From NCBI GenBank assembly GCA_009780545.1, contig WQZW01000041.1, positions 1 through 8,792 on the forward strand: 8,792 nucleotides of DNA. Reading direction: 5' to 3'. This DNA is from Treponema sp. (GTDB taxonomy: Bacteria; Spirochaetota; Spirochaetia; Treponematales; Breznakiellaceae). The position numbers and the translations under genes were made by a program. The notes beneath the pieces were generated by a model. The model saw only the letters and a list, made by a program, of their open reading frames with translations, was not told where the DNA came from and made no database searches. This document shows positions 1-5,955 of the stretch, in pieces; the stretch's first letter is position 1, and each line of letters begins with the position of its first letter.

Positions 1-189
1 ACTCCACGCTTTGGTCCCAGGATAAATATTCAGGTGGGGGGCCAAGCCCCCCCTCGTTCCAGCCAAACTTTGCCGGTGGCAAAGTTCGTCTTCCACTCCC
101 CCCGAGCGGGGTTCCACCCCGCAACGCCCCGCATTTGCTTACGGGAAATGTCAACATAAAGAATCCCTATGTCCCAAGGAAGCCCTTTC
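1..189 (+). repeat. Intergenic hairpin-rich repeat, copy A
   Basis: No gene is seen here. The stretch carries three compact inverted repeats in a row. The first is a 7-bp G/C stem with a CAA loop (36-42 with 46-52). The second is a 9-bp stem AACTTTGCC/GGCAAAGTT with a GGT loop (66-74 with 78-86). The third is GCGGGG/CCCCGC with a TTCCA loop (106-111 with 117-122). Positions 98-136 recur in inverted orientation at 1952-1990. That match is 14 identical bases, a mostly different 5-base loop, then 20 identical bases. Copy A reads rightward, against the aldolase gene, so it may be the 3' flank of a plus-strand gene lying left of the window. Positions 137-189 show no clear signal. Confidence 0.75.
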
Positions 190-1152
190 CTATCTCTGCA
201 TCAGATGAACGCCGAATCCCAAAAGTTCTTCCTTCATGTACAGGGCCGCAACCCTGCCCTTCGCATCCCGTTTTGCATCGGGCCAGTCGAAGGCAATGCC
301 GGAACGCTCAAGGAAGGCCGCCGCACGGACCAGGCTGTTCGTCCCGATCCCGATATGGCCCTTGGAACCGGGGGCCGGAACCTTCAGCACCTCTATCGAC
401 TCGGTAACGTACACCGAAGCCGGCCCTTCCCGCAGGGGAAAGCCGAACAACGAGGCAAAGAAGCCGGTTGCCTTCGCCACCTCGTCCGGGTTCCGCGTCC
501 CGATGCCGACATGGGCCGGGGCAAAGCCCAGCATGGCAAAAATCGCCTCCCTTGCAAGCTCCGTTATCCGCCGGAAGTCGCCGGAAGCGACAACTTCCGG
601 AGGCACCATCCAGGAACCGCCGCAGGCAAGCACCCGCTCGAAGGCGATGTACCGCCCGACATTGCCCGCATTGATCCCCCCGGTCGGCACGAAGCGGAGG
701 CCGGGATACGGTGCGGCAACGGCCTTCAGGTACTCAAGCCCGCCGGACTGTTCCGCCGGAAAAAACTTTACCGTTTCAAGCCCCAGTTCCAGGGCCGCTT
801 CCATGTCCGAAGGCGAGGCGCAGCCCGGTACGACCGGGATTCCCCTCCCCAGGCAATGCTCGACGACCTTCCGGTTGAAGCCGGGACTCACGACAAATTT
901 CGCCCCGGCCTTTTCCGCCTCGTCAACCTGACCGACGGTCAGCACCGTGCCGGCACCGACCAGCACTTCCGGAACCTCGGCGGCGATCCGGCGGATCGCG
1001 GTTGCCGCCTCGGCCGTCCTAAAGGTGATTTCCGCACAGGGAATGTCGCCTGCAAGCAAAGCTTTTGCCAGGGGAACGGCCTTTTCCGCGTCGTCGATCT
1101 TGATTACCGGAACAATGCCTATCTTTTCAAGCGTTTCCATACAAGCCTGCAT
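190..1152 (-). CDS. eda: KDPG/KHG aldolase with C-terminal VOC (glyoxalase-like) domain
   Basis: A class I aldolase of the 2-dehydro-3-deoxy-6-phosphogluconate / 4-hydroxy-2-oxoglutarate type. It is expected to split KDPG into pyruvate and glyceraldehyde 3-phosphate, or KHG into pyruvate and glyoxylate, in the cytoplasm. The aldolase barrel spans about residues 1-205. It shows E41 and R45 (AEITFRT), T69 (GAGT), the Schiff-base lysine K129 in KFFPAE, and the phosphate-binding PTGGI at 156-160. Residues 210-320 form an extra VOC-fold domain with paired AHVGIGT and GHIGIGT strands, and H214, E254 and H266 as possible metal ligands. Eda alone is usually about 210 residues, so this is a fusion of about 320. 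The ATG at 1152 is chosen because AAGGAAGG (1160-1167) lies 7 bases upstream. An in-frame ATG at 1140 is less well placed. The stop is TAG. The aldolase call is firm; the role of the VOC domain is unknown. Confidence 0.93.
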   Translation of the reverse strand: MQACMETLEKIGIVPVIKIDDAEKAVPLAKALLAGDIPCAEITFRTAEAATAIRRIAAEVPEVLVGAGTVLTVGQVDEAEKAGAKFVVSPGFNRKVVEHCLGRGIPVVPGCASPSDMEAALELGLETVKFFPAEQSGGLEYLKAVAAPYPGLRFVPTGGINAGNVGRYIAFERVLACGGSWMVPPEVVASGDFRRITELAREAIFAMLGFAPAHVGIGTRNPDEVAKATGFFASLFGFPLREGPASVYVTESIEVLKVPAPGSKGHIGIGTNSLVRAAAFLERSGIAFDWPDAKRDAKGRVAALYMKEELLGFGVHLMQR

Positions 1153-1174
1153 CGAATCACCTTCCTTGCATTAC

Positions 1175-1202
1175 GGAATATGTTGAGGAGTTAGTCTGTC
1201 AG
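1175..1202 (-). promoter_or_regulatory. Possible promoter for the aldolase gene
   Basis: On the minus strand a -35-like CTGACA (1197-1202) and a -10-like TATTCC (1175-1180) are 16 bp apart. The -10 match is poor, and the predicted start would leave a leader of only about 15-20 bases before the ATG, with the Shine-Dalgarno almost at its 5' end. Read-through from the RNA-binding protein gene is an alternative. Confidence 0.22.
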
Positions 1203-1216
1203 GGATTTTTGAGGAA

Positions 1217-1255
1217 TTGGCCCGGCCGACCGAAGCTAGCTTGGCGACCGGGCAA
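1217..1255 (-). terminator. Imperfect hairpin between the RRM gene and the aldolase gene
   Basis: TTGGCCCGGCCGACC (1217-1231) pairs with GGCGACCGGGCAA (1243-1255), apart from two bulges and one mismatch. The loop contains the palindrome AAGCTAGCTT. The hairpin starts five bases after the RRM stop codon. No T-run follows on the minus strand, so it is not a textbook intrinsic terminator. It could instead be a processing site or a 3' stabilising structure that lets some transcription continue into the aldolase gene. Confidence 0.45.
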
Positions 1256-1260
1256 GTCCG

Positions 1261-1542
1261 TTACCAGCGACCGCCACCGCCACGGCTGTCACGAGGCTTG
1301 TCCATCGCCTCGTTGACACGAATCTGGCGACTGTCCAGTTCCGTGCCGTTCATGCCGTTGATCGCTGCGTCCGCCTCCTCATCGCTGCCCATCTCGACAA
1401 AACCAAATCCCTTGGAATTGCCGGTGTCGCGATCGGTTATCACCTTGGCGGAGACAACATTGCCATACGCTGCGAAAGAGTTCCGCAGCCTGTCCTCGGT
1501 CGTGTTGTAGGAGAGGTTTCCGACATACAGTTTCTTGGCCAT
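1261..1542 (-). CDS. Small RRM-type RNA-binding protein
   Basis: A 93-residue single-RRM protein that should bind single-stranded RNA in the cytoplasm. RNP2 is LYVGNL (residues 5-10) and RNP1 is KGFGFVEM (44-51), each with the aromatic residues that stack on bases. The domain ends near residue 78 and is followed by a short arginine/glycine tail, RGGGGRW. This is the architecture of the cyanobacterial and spirochaetal Rbp-type proteins, several of which are cold-induced in cyanobacteria. A role here as RNA chaperone or post-transcriptional regulator is inference. The ATG at 1542 is preceded by GGGAAAGGA as ribosome binding site, part of which lies in a small hairpin. The gene has a long leader and its own candidate promoter. 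The stop is TAA. Confidence 0.95.
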   Translation of the reverse strand: MAKKLYVGNLSYNTTEDRLRNSFAAYGNVVSAKVITDRDTGNSKGFGFVEMGSDEEADAAINGMNGTELDSRQIRVNEAMDKPRDSRGGGGRW

Positions 1543-1546
1543 AAAA

Positions 1547-1567
1547 TCCTTTCCCGGTTACGCCGGG
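1547..1567 (-). promoter_or_regulatory. Hairpin overlapping the RRM gene's ribosome binding site
   Basis: On the minus strand CCCGG (1563-1567) and CCGGG (1553-1557) form a 5-bp stem around CGTAA. The 3' arm ends in the G's that begin the Shine-Dalgarno GGGAAAGGA (1547-1555). Part of the ribosome binding site could therefore be paired, for instance depending on temperature. The stem is short, so a regulatory role is only a possibility. Confidence 0.3.
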
Positions 1568-1773
1568 CACGTTGGGTTTCCCCTGATATTCACGCCCGCA
1601 CAAGCGGACGACTCTAATTTCCCGCACCTGACCGGTTTGGGAAAACAAGATGCAGCTTTATGTAGGGATGCAAGGACAACAAGCCTGAAGAGAAGGAAAG
1701 GCGGGAACCTCTGAACCTGAATGCAACATCCGCCGAAGCAGGACACTCTTTGCCGAACAACTTCCAAATAGAT

Positions 1774-1813
1774 ACCTACAACCTAACCGTCCAAAACCTT
1801 GGACCTACAACCT
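1774..1813 (-). repeat. 11-bp direct repeat around a hairpin in the RRM gene leader
   Basis: ACCTACAACCT occurs at 1774-1784 and again at 1803-1813. On the minus strand it reads AGGTTGTAGGT. Between the copies GTCCAA (1789-1794) and TTGGAC (1799-1804) form a 6-bp hairpin with a 4-base loop; the end of this stem overlaps the second copy by two bases. The unit lies in the predicted 5' leader of the RNA-binding protein gene, close to the inferred transcription start. Confidence 0.6.
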
Positions 1814-1850
1814 GGGCCTTTGAATCCAAGCCAAAAGCACCTATACAGTA

Positions 1851-1879
1851 AAGTTACACTATCCCCGCCGTTATGTCAA
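1851..1879 (-). promoter_or_regulatory. Candidate sigma-70 promoter for the RRM gene
   Basis: On the minus strand a perfect -35 TTGACA (1874-1879) is followed after 17 bp by TAACTT (1851-1856), a weak -10. Just upstream of the -35 (1880-1917) are A and T tracts that resemble an UP element, which supports promoter function. A start near 1844 would give a leader of about 300 nt before the RRM start codon. The -10 mismatch keeps confidence moderate. Confidence 0.45.
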
Positions 1880-1951
1880 GTATTTTTTTTGGAAAAATTC
1901 ACTTTGCCTAAAAAAATTTGCCTTGGGGCCCCGGACTTGGGTTATTGGGGT

Positions 1952-2105
1952 AAATGCGGGGCGTTGCGGGGCAGCGCCCCGCTCGGGGGGTAGCCGAAGA
2001 ATTGCTGCGTGCCGAAGGCACTTCGCAATTCTTTTGGAGTTTTGCTTTGCAAAACTCCACACCGTTTTTGCAGCAAGGCTCCGGCCCAGGGGGGTTTGAC
2101 CCCCC
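1952..2105 (-). repeat. Intergenic hairpin-rich repeat, copy B (inverted relative to copy A)
   Basis: Read on the minus strand, this repeats the order of copy A. A 7-bp G/C stem (2089-2095 with 2099-2105) comes first. A 10-bp stem GGAGTTTTGC/GCAAAACTCC (2036-2045 with 2049-2058) follows. A further nested stem, AAGAATTGC/GCAATTCTT (1997-2005 with 2025-2033) with an inner GTGCC/GGCAC, comes next. Last is the 39-bp block 1952-1990 that matches 98-136. In that block the stem is kept (GCGGGGC 1966-1972 with GCCCCGC 1976-1982) while the loop differs. Copy B lies just after the NHL gene, in the same direction as that gene, as a 3'-flanking structured element would. Confidence 0.75.
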
Positions 2106-2121
2106 TCATGATTTTTTTCTT

Positions 2122-4182
2122 CTATTCCAAGGGCGGAAAGTAGCCGCCGATGTCGCGGCCGGAGCGTTCCATAAGGTAAACCTCGACCTCGACGGGGAGC
2201 CAAGCGCGGCCGAAGTCGGAGAAGAGGCCGGACCGGAAGCTGATCGTGTACAGGCCGCTGGGGGTTTCGGCGATGCTTTCGATCATGCCGCGGATACCTT
2301 CGGGGCGGTACAGGGACAGGGCCTGGCCGCCGGTCCTTTCGGTCAGGTACAACAGTTCCGCCGAGGGGGGGGTCGAGCCCACGATGACGGCGTTGAAGAT
2401 GATGCCGTTGTTGGCAAGGTAGCCGGCCATTTCCGACAGGCTGTACTGCTCGAAGGCAAGTTGCCCGAGGCCGCCTGAGGTAACGTACACCACCGAGCGT
2501 TTCTGGCCGCCGGCAAGGAGGTCGGTGGCGGCAAGGCGCAGGCCCAGGTCGAAACGCCAACGCCCGCTGAAGCCGGCCGCATCCCCTCGGGCCGCCTGCC
2601 GGAGGTCGCCCTCATGACGCTCCATGAAGGGCTGTTCCCCGGCGGAAACCACCGAACGTATCCGGCCTTGGCTGCCCAGGGCGGAGGCGATGTCGGCCAC
2701 GGCCGCATCGAGGGTGTCCCGCATGGCGAAGGTCTCCGGGGAACGTTCGATGAGGATGGAAACCTCGGAATGGTTGACACGGTAGGCCGGCATGAGGAAT
2801 TCCTGGCCGGCAACCGGCGTCCCGCCCTCGCTGACCACGAAATTCAGTGCGCCCAGGCCCACGATGGGGCGGCGCAATCGGTCCTCGACCCTGACTTCCA
2901 GGGTAACCAGGGGGAAGCGCTCGGCAAAGACCCGCTCGACTTGGACGAAAAGGCCGGCGGCCATGTCGTCGAACCGGGTCAAGAGGGCCACTTCCCCGCC
3001 GTCGAAATCCACGGCAAGGATGTTGCCGTTCGCATCCAGGCCGGCGTTGACGATGCGGGTCCGCTGGTTTCCGGCAAGGCCCAGTTCCCTGACGATGGCG
3101 GTTTCGGGATCCACCAGGAGAACCCGGTTTCCGTCCGCAAGGAGTAGCCTTCCGTCCAAAGCAAGACGCAGCCCCTCGGGAGCGAGAAAGCCCCCTGCGA
3201 GGACGCCCAGGTAGTTGCCGTTGGTATCGAAAGTGAAAATTTGCCTTTCTACCAGGTCGGAAACGAAAATCCTGTTACCGGAAATGGCCATGCCGGTCGG
3301 GGATTTCAGGCCTGCGAAACCGTTGCCCCTTGTACCGAACGAAAGGATGAAATCGCCGTCCGGACTGAACTTGGACACCCGGAGATTCCCGAAATCCACG
3401 ACATAAAGATAGCCGGCCTCGTCGACGGCCAGGTTCTTGGGACCCACGAATTTGCCGTTTTCCCGGCCGGTCGAACCGATGTAGGCCAGCCATTGGCCCT
3501 GCGGACTCAGTATGCTTACCCTTCCGCCGCCGTATTCGGAGACGTACAGCCGGCCGTCAAGCCCTCGGGCCATGTCGTAGGGACGGTCGAAGCCCTGAAC
3601 CGGCCCGCGCCGGCGTTCGACCACGGTACCGTTGACCCCTATCCTGACAAGTTCGTTACTGCCGAAGGCAACGACCCAGGTCGAACCGTCCGCCTGGGGA
3701 AGCACCGAGGTCGGCTGGCGGTACAGTACCGCTCCGCCCGAGCTTCCGGGCAGGCTTCCGGAGCGCACGTAACGGACATCGTCCTCGGCAAAGGGCAGAA
3801 AGAGGCGACGGTTGGCGATGGTTTCCATGCGGCCGGTCATAAGCTGGCCCATCTCCGTCCGCCGACCGTAGGCATCGGCCGCCGCCCTCCACTGGCTGAG
3901 GGCGATGGCCTCGAAGCCGGAGCGGAAGTAGGCACGGCCCAACCAGTCGAGAATCACCGCCTCGCCCGGTCGAAAGGCAAGGGCGCGTTCCAGGGAGAGA
4001 ACCGCCTCGTTGAAGGCATAGCGGTTGAAGGCCTGAATGCCGAGGCGGAATTCCCTCGCCGCATCCACGCCGTCTATGCCGCCGCCCCCGGTTACGGGGC
4101 CTTGGCCGGAGGCTTGAGCGACAAGGGCCTGAGGCAAAAAGAGAATCAGCAGGGCCACGATCGCCAGATTGCGGAGCTTCAC
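2122..4182 (-). CDS. Secreted TPR / NHL-propeller / VWA-like protein
   Basis: An exported 686-residue protein of unknown function. Residues 1-24 form a signal peptide (basic start, hydrophobic stretch 7-21, cleavage likely after VAQA). Residues 41-110 look like one or two TPR units. Residues 155-405 carry at least five NHL-type repeats, with recurring 'G.LYV.D', 'F..DG.F' and 'P.G.A' patterns, which should fold as a beta-propeller. Residues 415-686 resemble a VWA domain preceded by the 'VRVEDRLRRPI.GL...F.V.EGG' segment often found before such domains. The expected metal site DxSxS is replaced by ERSPE (479-483), so metal binding is doubtful. The start is GTG at 4182, overlapping the TGA stop of the upstream TPR gene by four bases (GTGA), which indicates translational coupling. 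The protein probably acts at the periplasm or cell surface as a binding scaffold. Stop TAG. Confidence 0.85.
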   Translation of the reverse strand: MKLRNLAIVALLILFLPQALVAQASGQGPVTGGGGIDGVDAAREFRLGIQAFNRYAFNEAVLSLERALAFRPGEAVILDWLGRAYFRSGFEAIALSQWRAAADAYGRRTEMGQLMTGRMETIANRRLFLPFAEDDVRYVRSGSLPGSSGGAVLYRQPTSVLPQADGSTWVVAFGSNELVRIGVNGTVVERRRGPVQGFDRPYDMARGLDGRLYVSEYGGGRVSILSPQGQWLAYIGSTGRENGKFVGPKNLAVDEAGYLYVVDFGNLRVSKFSPDGDFILSFGTRGNGFAGLKSPTGMAISGNRIFVSDLVERQIFTFDTNGNYLGVLAGGFLAPEGLRLALDGRLLLADGNRVLLVDPETAIVRELGLAGNQRTRIVNAGLDANGNILAVDFDGGEVALLTRFDDMAAGLFVQVERVFAERFPLVTLEVRVEDRLRRPIVGLGALNFVVSEGGTPVAGQEFLMPAYRVNHSEVSILIERSPETFAMRDTLDAAVADIASALGSQGRIRSVVSAGEQPFMERHEGDLRQAARGDAAGFSGRWRFDLGLRLAATDLLAGGQKRSVVYVTSGGLGQLAFEQYSLSEMAGYLANNGIIFNAVIVGSTPPSAELLYLTERTGGQALSLYRPEGIRGMIESIAETPSGLYTISFRSGLFSDFGRAWLPVEVEVYLMERSGRDIGGYFPPLE

Positions 4183-5051
4183 CGGGCACCTCCGGTAACC
4201 ACCCGGAGGTGTTCCCGGATGGTCGCCTCGTTCGGGGCGATCTTGTTCGCCTTGCGGAGCCAGTCCCCGGCCTCGCCATTGTAGCTGAGCTTGTAACAGG
4301 CCCAGCCCAGGGAATCCAGGTAGGCGGGATTATCAGGCTTTTTCTCCACGGCCCTGCGGCAACAGCCGAGGCCCCGTGGCAGATCAATTCCCGTATCCAC
4401 AAGGACATAGCCGATACCGTTCAGGGCAGTCGCATTCTCGGCATCGAGGATCAGGGCCTTTTCGTAGAACTCGATGGCATGCCTGAAGTGCTTGCGCTCG
4501 TAAGCGGTGTAGGCCATGGTGTTGAACAGCTCAGGCGATGCAAAGCCGGACTCGACGAGCCTTTCCAGCTCGATCTCGGCCATTCTCGGGCTGCCGGTAG
4601 TAACGTAGATGTAGGCCAGGGCCATGCGGCACTGGTAGATGCGGGGAATGTCCGGGATAAGGGAAACGGCTTTCTCCAGGTGCAGCATAGCCTCGCCCAG
4701 CTTGCCCAGCTTGGTAAGGCACAGGCCCAGATAGTAGGCGAGGTTGACCTTGTCCCGGTCGCCTATCTCCGAAGGTTCCACCGAACGGAGTTCCCACAGC
4801 GCGTTTTCCCATTGACCCAGGTCGAAAAGCCTTATCCCTTCCTTCAATCTCTCCGCTCCTGAAACCTGGGTTCCGGTTCCGCCGACGATCGCCGAGGCCG
4901 CCGTCGGCACTTCCTCAAGTCTTTCGGCCTCCTGTACCTTGGGCGCCGATCTCTTCGACCTCTGCCGGTCGAAGAAAGCTTGGTCGAACGGCTCGTTCAG
5001 GACGGGTTTGTCCTCAAAAACCTGAGTCCCGCCAGAAAAGTTTCCGGTCAT
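4179..5051 (-). CDS. TPR-repeat protein
   Basis: A 290-residue protein with about six tetratricopeptide repeats from residue 67 to 275. The clearest are at about 103-136, 174-207, 208-241 and 242-275, with the usual W/L/G/Y...A...P spacing (for example YLDSLGWACYKL). Residues 1-65 are polar and low in structure. No signal peptide or membrane segment is visible, so it is probably cytoplasmic. TPR arrays bind partner proteins, and the 4-base overlap with the following exported TPR/NHL gene suggests a partner or a linked pathway. The ATG at 5051 is supported by GGGAGGGA seven bases upstream. The SurE stop is only 24 bp upstream, consistent with one operon. The stop is TGA. The exact function is not recognised. 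Confidence 0.88.
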   Translation of the reverse strand: MTGNFSGGTQVFEDKPVLNEPFDQAFFDRQRSKRSAPKVQEAERLEEVPTAASAIVGGTGTQVSGAERLKEGIRLFDLGQWENALWELRSVEPSEIGDRDKVNLAYYLGLCLTKLGKLGEAMLHLEKAVSLIPDIPRIYQCRMALAYIYVTTGSPRMAEIELERLVESGFASPELFNTMAYTAYERKHFRHAIEFYEKALILDAENATALNGIGYVLVDTGIDLPRGLGCCRRAVEKKPDNPAYLDSLGWACYKLSYNGEAGDWLRKANKIAPNEATIREHLRVVTGGAR

Positions 5052-5075
5052 ACTGTTCCCTCCCTAACAATAAAC

Positions 5076-5840
5076 TTACAAGGTGAACCGGCGTTTCCCC
5101 ACGTCCTCGATCAGAAGCGGGTGGATGAAGATCTCGCTAATCGCCGCACTGCCGTTTATCACGGCATTGCAGTCCGATCCGGCCTCCCAGTCGGCGTTTA
5201 CCCGTTCCGGCGAGGCCATGCAGTAGCTGTTTCCGTCCGGCGCCCGGTACACGCTGATCACGTCCTTGTAGTGCCGGAACGCAGGGTACGAGTGAACCAA
5301 CCCCTCAGGTTTCTCCGGCCTGTTGGGGAGATTCACGTTGACGAAGCTGTCCGGCTTCCAATAGCCGAGCATCTCCTCCAGGCGTTCCACGGTAAAAGCC
5401 ACCGCCTGATCCCAGTACCAATCCTTCTCGTCGCCCTGCACGAGCGAAAGTGCCAGCGAGGGAATCCCGCAGAAAGCTCCCTGCCTGGCCGCTCCCGCCG
5501 TTCCCGAGTACACCAGGTCGCTGCCCAGATTCGCCCCCCGGTTGATGCCGGCAATAACCGCATCCGGGGCAAGGCCGTCCTCCATGCTCAACTCGGGAAG
5601 CCCGCCCCGAAGGGCGATCACCACGCAGTCGGCCGGCGTTCCCTCAAAGGAAAAGCTGTCACTTCCAATTTCGGCAAGTTTATGTAAACCCTTGAAGAAA
5701 GTTATGGCATGGGAAATGCCGGAATTGTCCCGGTCGGGGGCCACCATAATCACCCGGTGCCCGGCTCCGCGGAGGGCATCGGCCAACAGCAGGATTCCGG
5801 GCGATTCAAAGCCGTCGTCGTTGGTCAACAGTAAACGCAT
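5076..5840 (-). CDS. surE: 5'/3'-nucleotidase SurE
   Basis: A 254-residue SurE phosphatase, the usual family length, expected to dephosphorylate nucleoside 5'- and 3'-monophosphates with a divalent metal in the cytoplasm. The N-terminus MRLLLTNDDG carries the metal-binding D8 and D9. S40 (in DNSG) and N100 (in AGINRGANLG) are the other metal ligands. The SurE signatures GTPADC (67-72) and VYSGTAGAARQGAF (110-123) are intact. SurE is linked to stationary-phase survival in E. coli. The ATG at 5840 follows AAGGAAGGA (5843-5851). Counted from the AAGGA core the spacing is six bases. It is the second gene of the probable operon behind the GHMP kinase. Stop TAA. Confidence 0.97.
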   Translation of the reverse strand: MRLLLTNDDGFESPGILLLADALRGAGHRVIMVAPDRDNSGISHAITFFKGLHKLAEIGSDSFSFEGTPADCVVIALRGGLPELSMEDGLAPDAVIAGINRGANLGSDLVYSGTAGAARQGAFCGIPSLALSLVQGDEKDWYWDQAVAFTVERLEEMLGYWKPDSFVNVNLPNRPEKPEGLVHSYPAFRHYKDVISVYRAPDGNSYCMASPERVNADWEAGSDCNAVINGSAAISEIFIHPLLIEDVGKRRFTL

Positions 5841-5842
5841 TG

Positions 5843-5954
5843 TCCTTCCTTAAATAAGTGATTTTCCGAAACTCCGCCGACATTCCTGCAAACCGATGCC
5901 CGAAGTCTTGATCCGCAAATCTCCTAAATCCAATCTAACGAAGTTAGATTTGGA
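5843..5954 (-). other. Open in-frame extension after the GHMP kinase UGA stop
   Basis: Downstream of the kinase's TGA stop (5955-5957) the same frame stays open for 34 sense codons. It closes with TAA at 5850-5852, inside the surE Shine-Dalgarno (5843-5851). No start codon with a ribosome binding site opens this stretch by itself. It may simply be the kinase-surE spacer, open by chance. It is recorded because a UGA-decoding tRNA-Sec is encoded in the same window. Confidence 0.3.
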
Positions 5955-5955
5955 T
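5928..5955 (-). other. Stem-loop directly after the GHMP kinase stop codon
   Basis: On the minus strand ATCCAAATCTAAC (5943-5955) pairs with GTTAGATTGGAT (5928-5939) around a TTC loop (5940-5942). The stem is 12 bp with one bulged A. It begins with the last base of the UGA stop. It is AT-rich and no T-run follows, so it is not a standard intrinsic terminator. It may instead act as an mRNA processing or 3'-end protection structure within the operon. Confidence 0.7.

Larger units (their letters stand above)
1543..2121. other. Long intergenic region between the RRM gene and the NHL gene
   Basis: No convincing coding sequence is present in these 579 bases. The part next to the RRM gene (1543-1850) is its probable leader. 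Positions 1880-1920 are AT-rich tracts behind the candidate promoter. Positions 1950-2105 hold repeat copy B. No good intrinsic terminator for the operon that ends at 2122 was found. The hairpin at 2089-2105 has its T-run on the plus-strand side and six bases away. Confidence 0.7.

Noticed and set aside
169..1194. 341-residue plus-strand reading frame opposite the aldolase gene
   Set aside because: It mirrors the GC-biased codons of the aldolase on the other strand, has no recognisable domain, and the aldolase is unmistakable.
98..1990. Terminal inverted repeats of a transposon around the aldolase and RRM genes
   Set aside because: No transposase or target duplication is seen, and the repeats are internal to larger hairpin arrays.
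2089..2118. G/C hairpin followed by a T-run, like an intrinsic terminator on the plus strand
   Set aside because: Six bases separate the stem from the T-run, and no plus-strand gene leads into it; the same hairpin occurs in repeat copy A without a T-run.
3241..4284. 347-residue plus-strand reading frame opposite the NHL and TPR genes
   Set aside because: Antisense shadow of well-supported repeat proteins; no family match and no ribosome binding site noticed.
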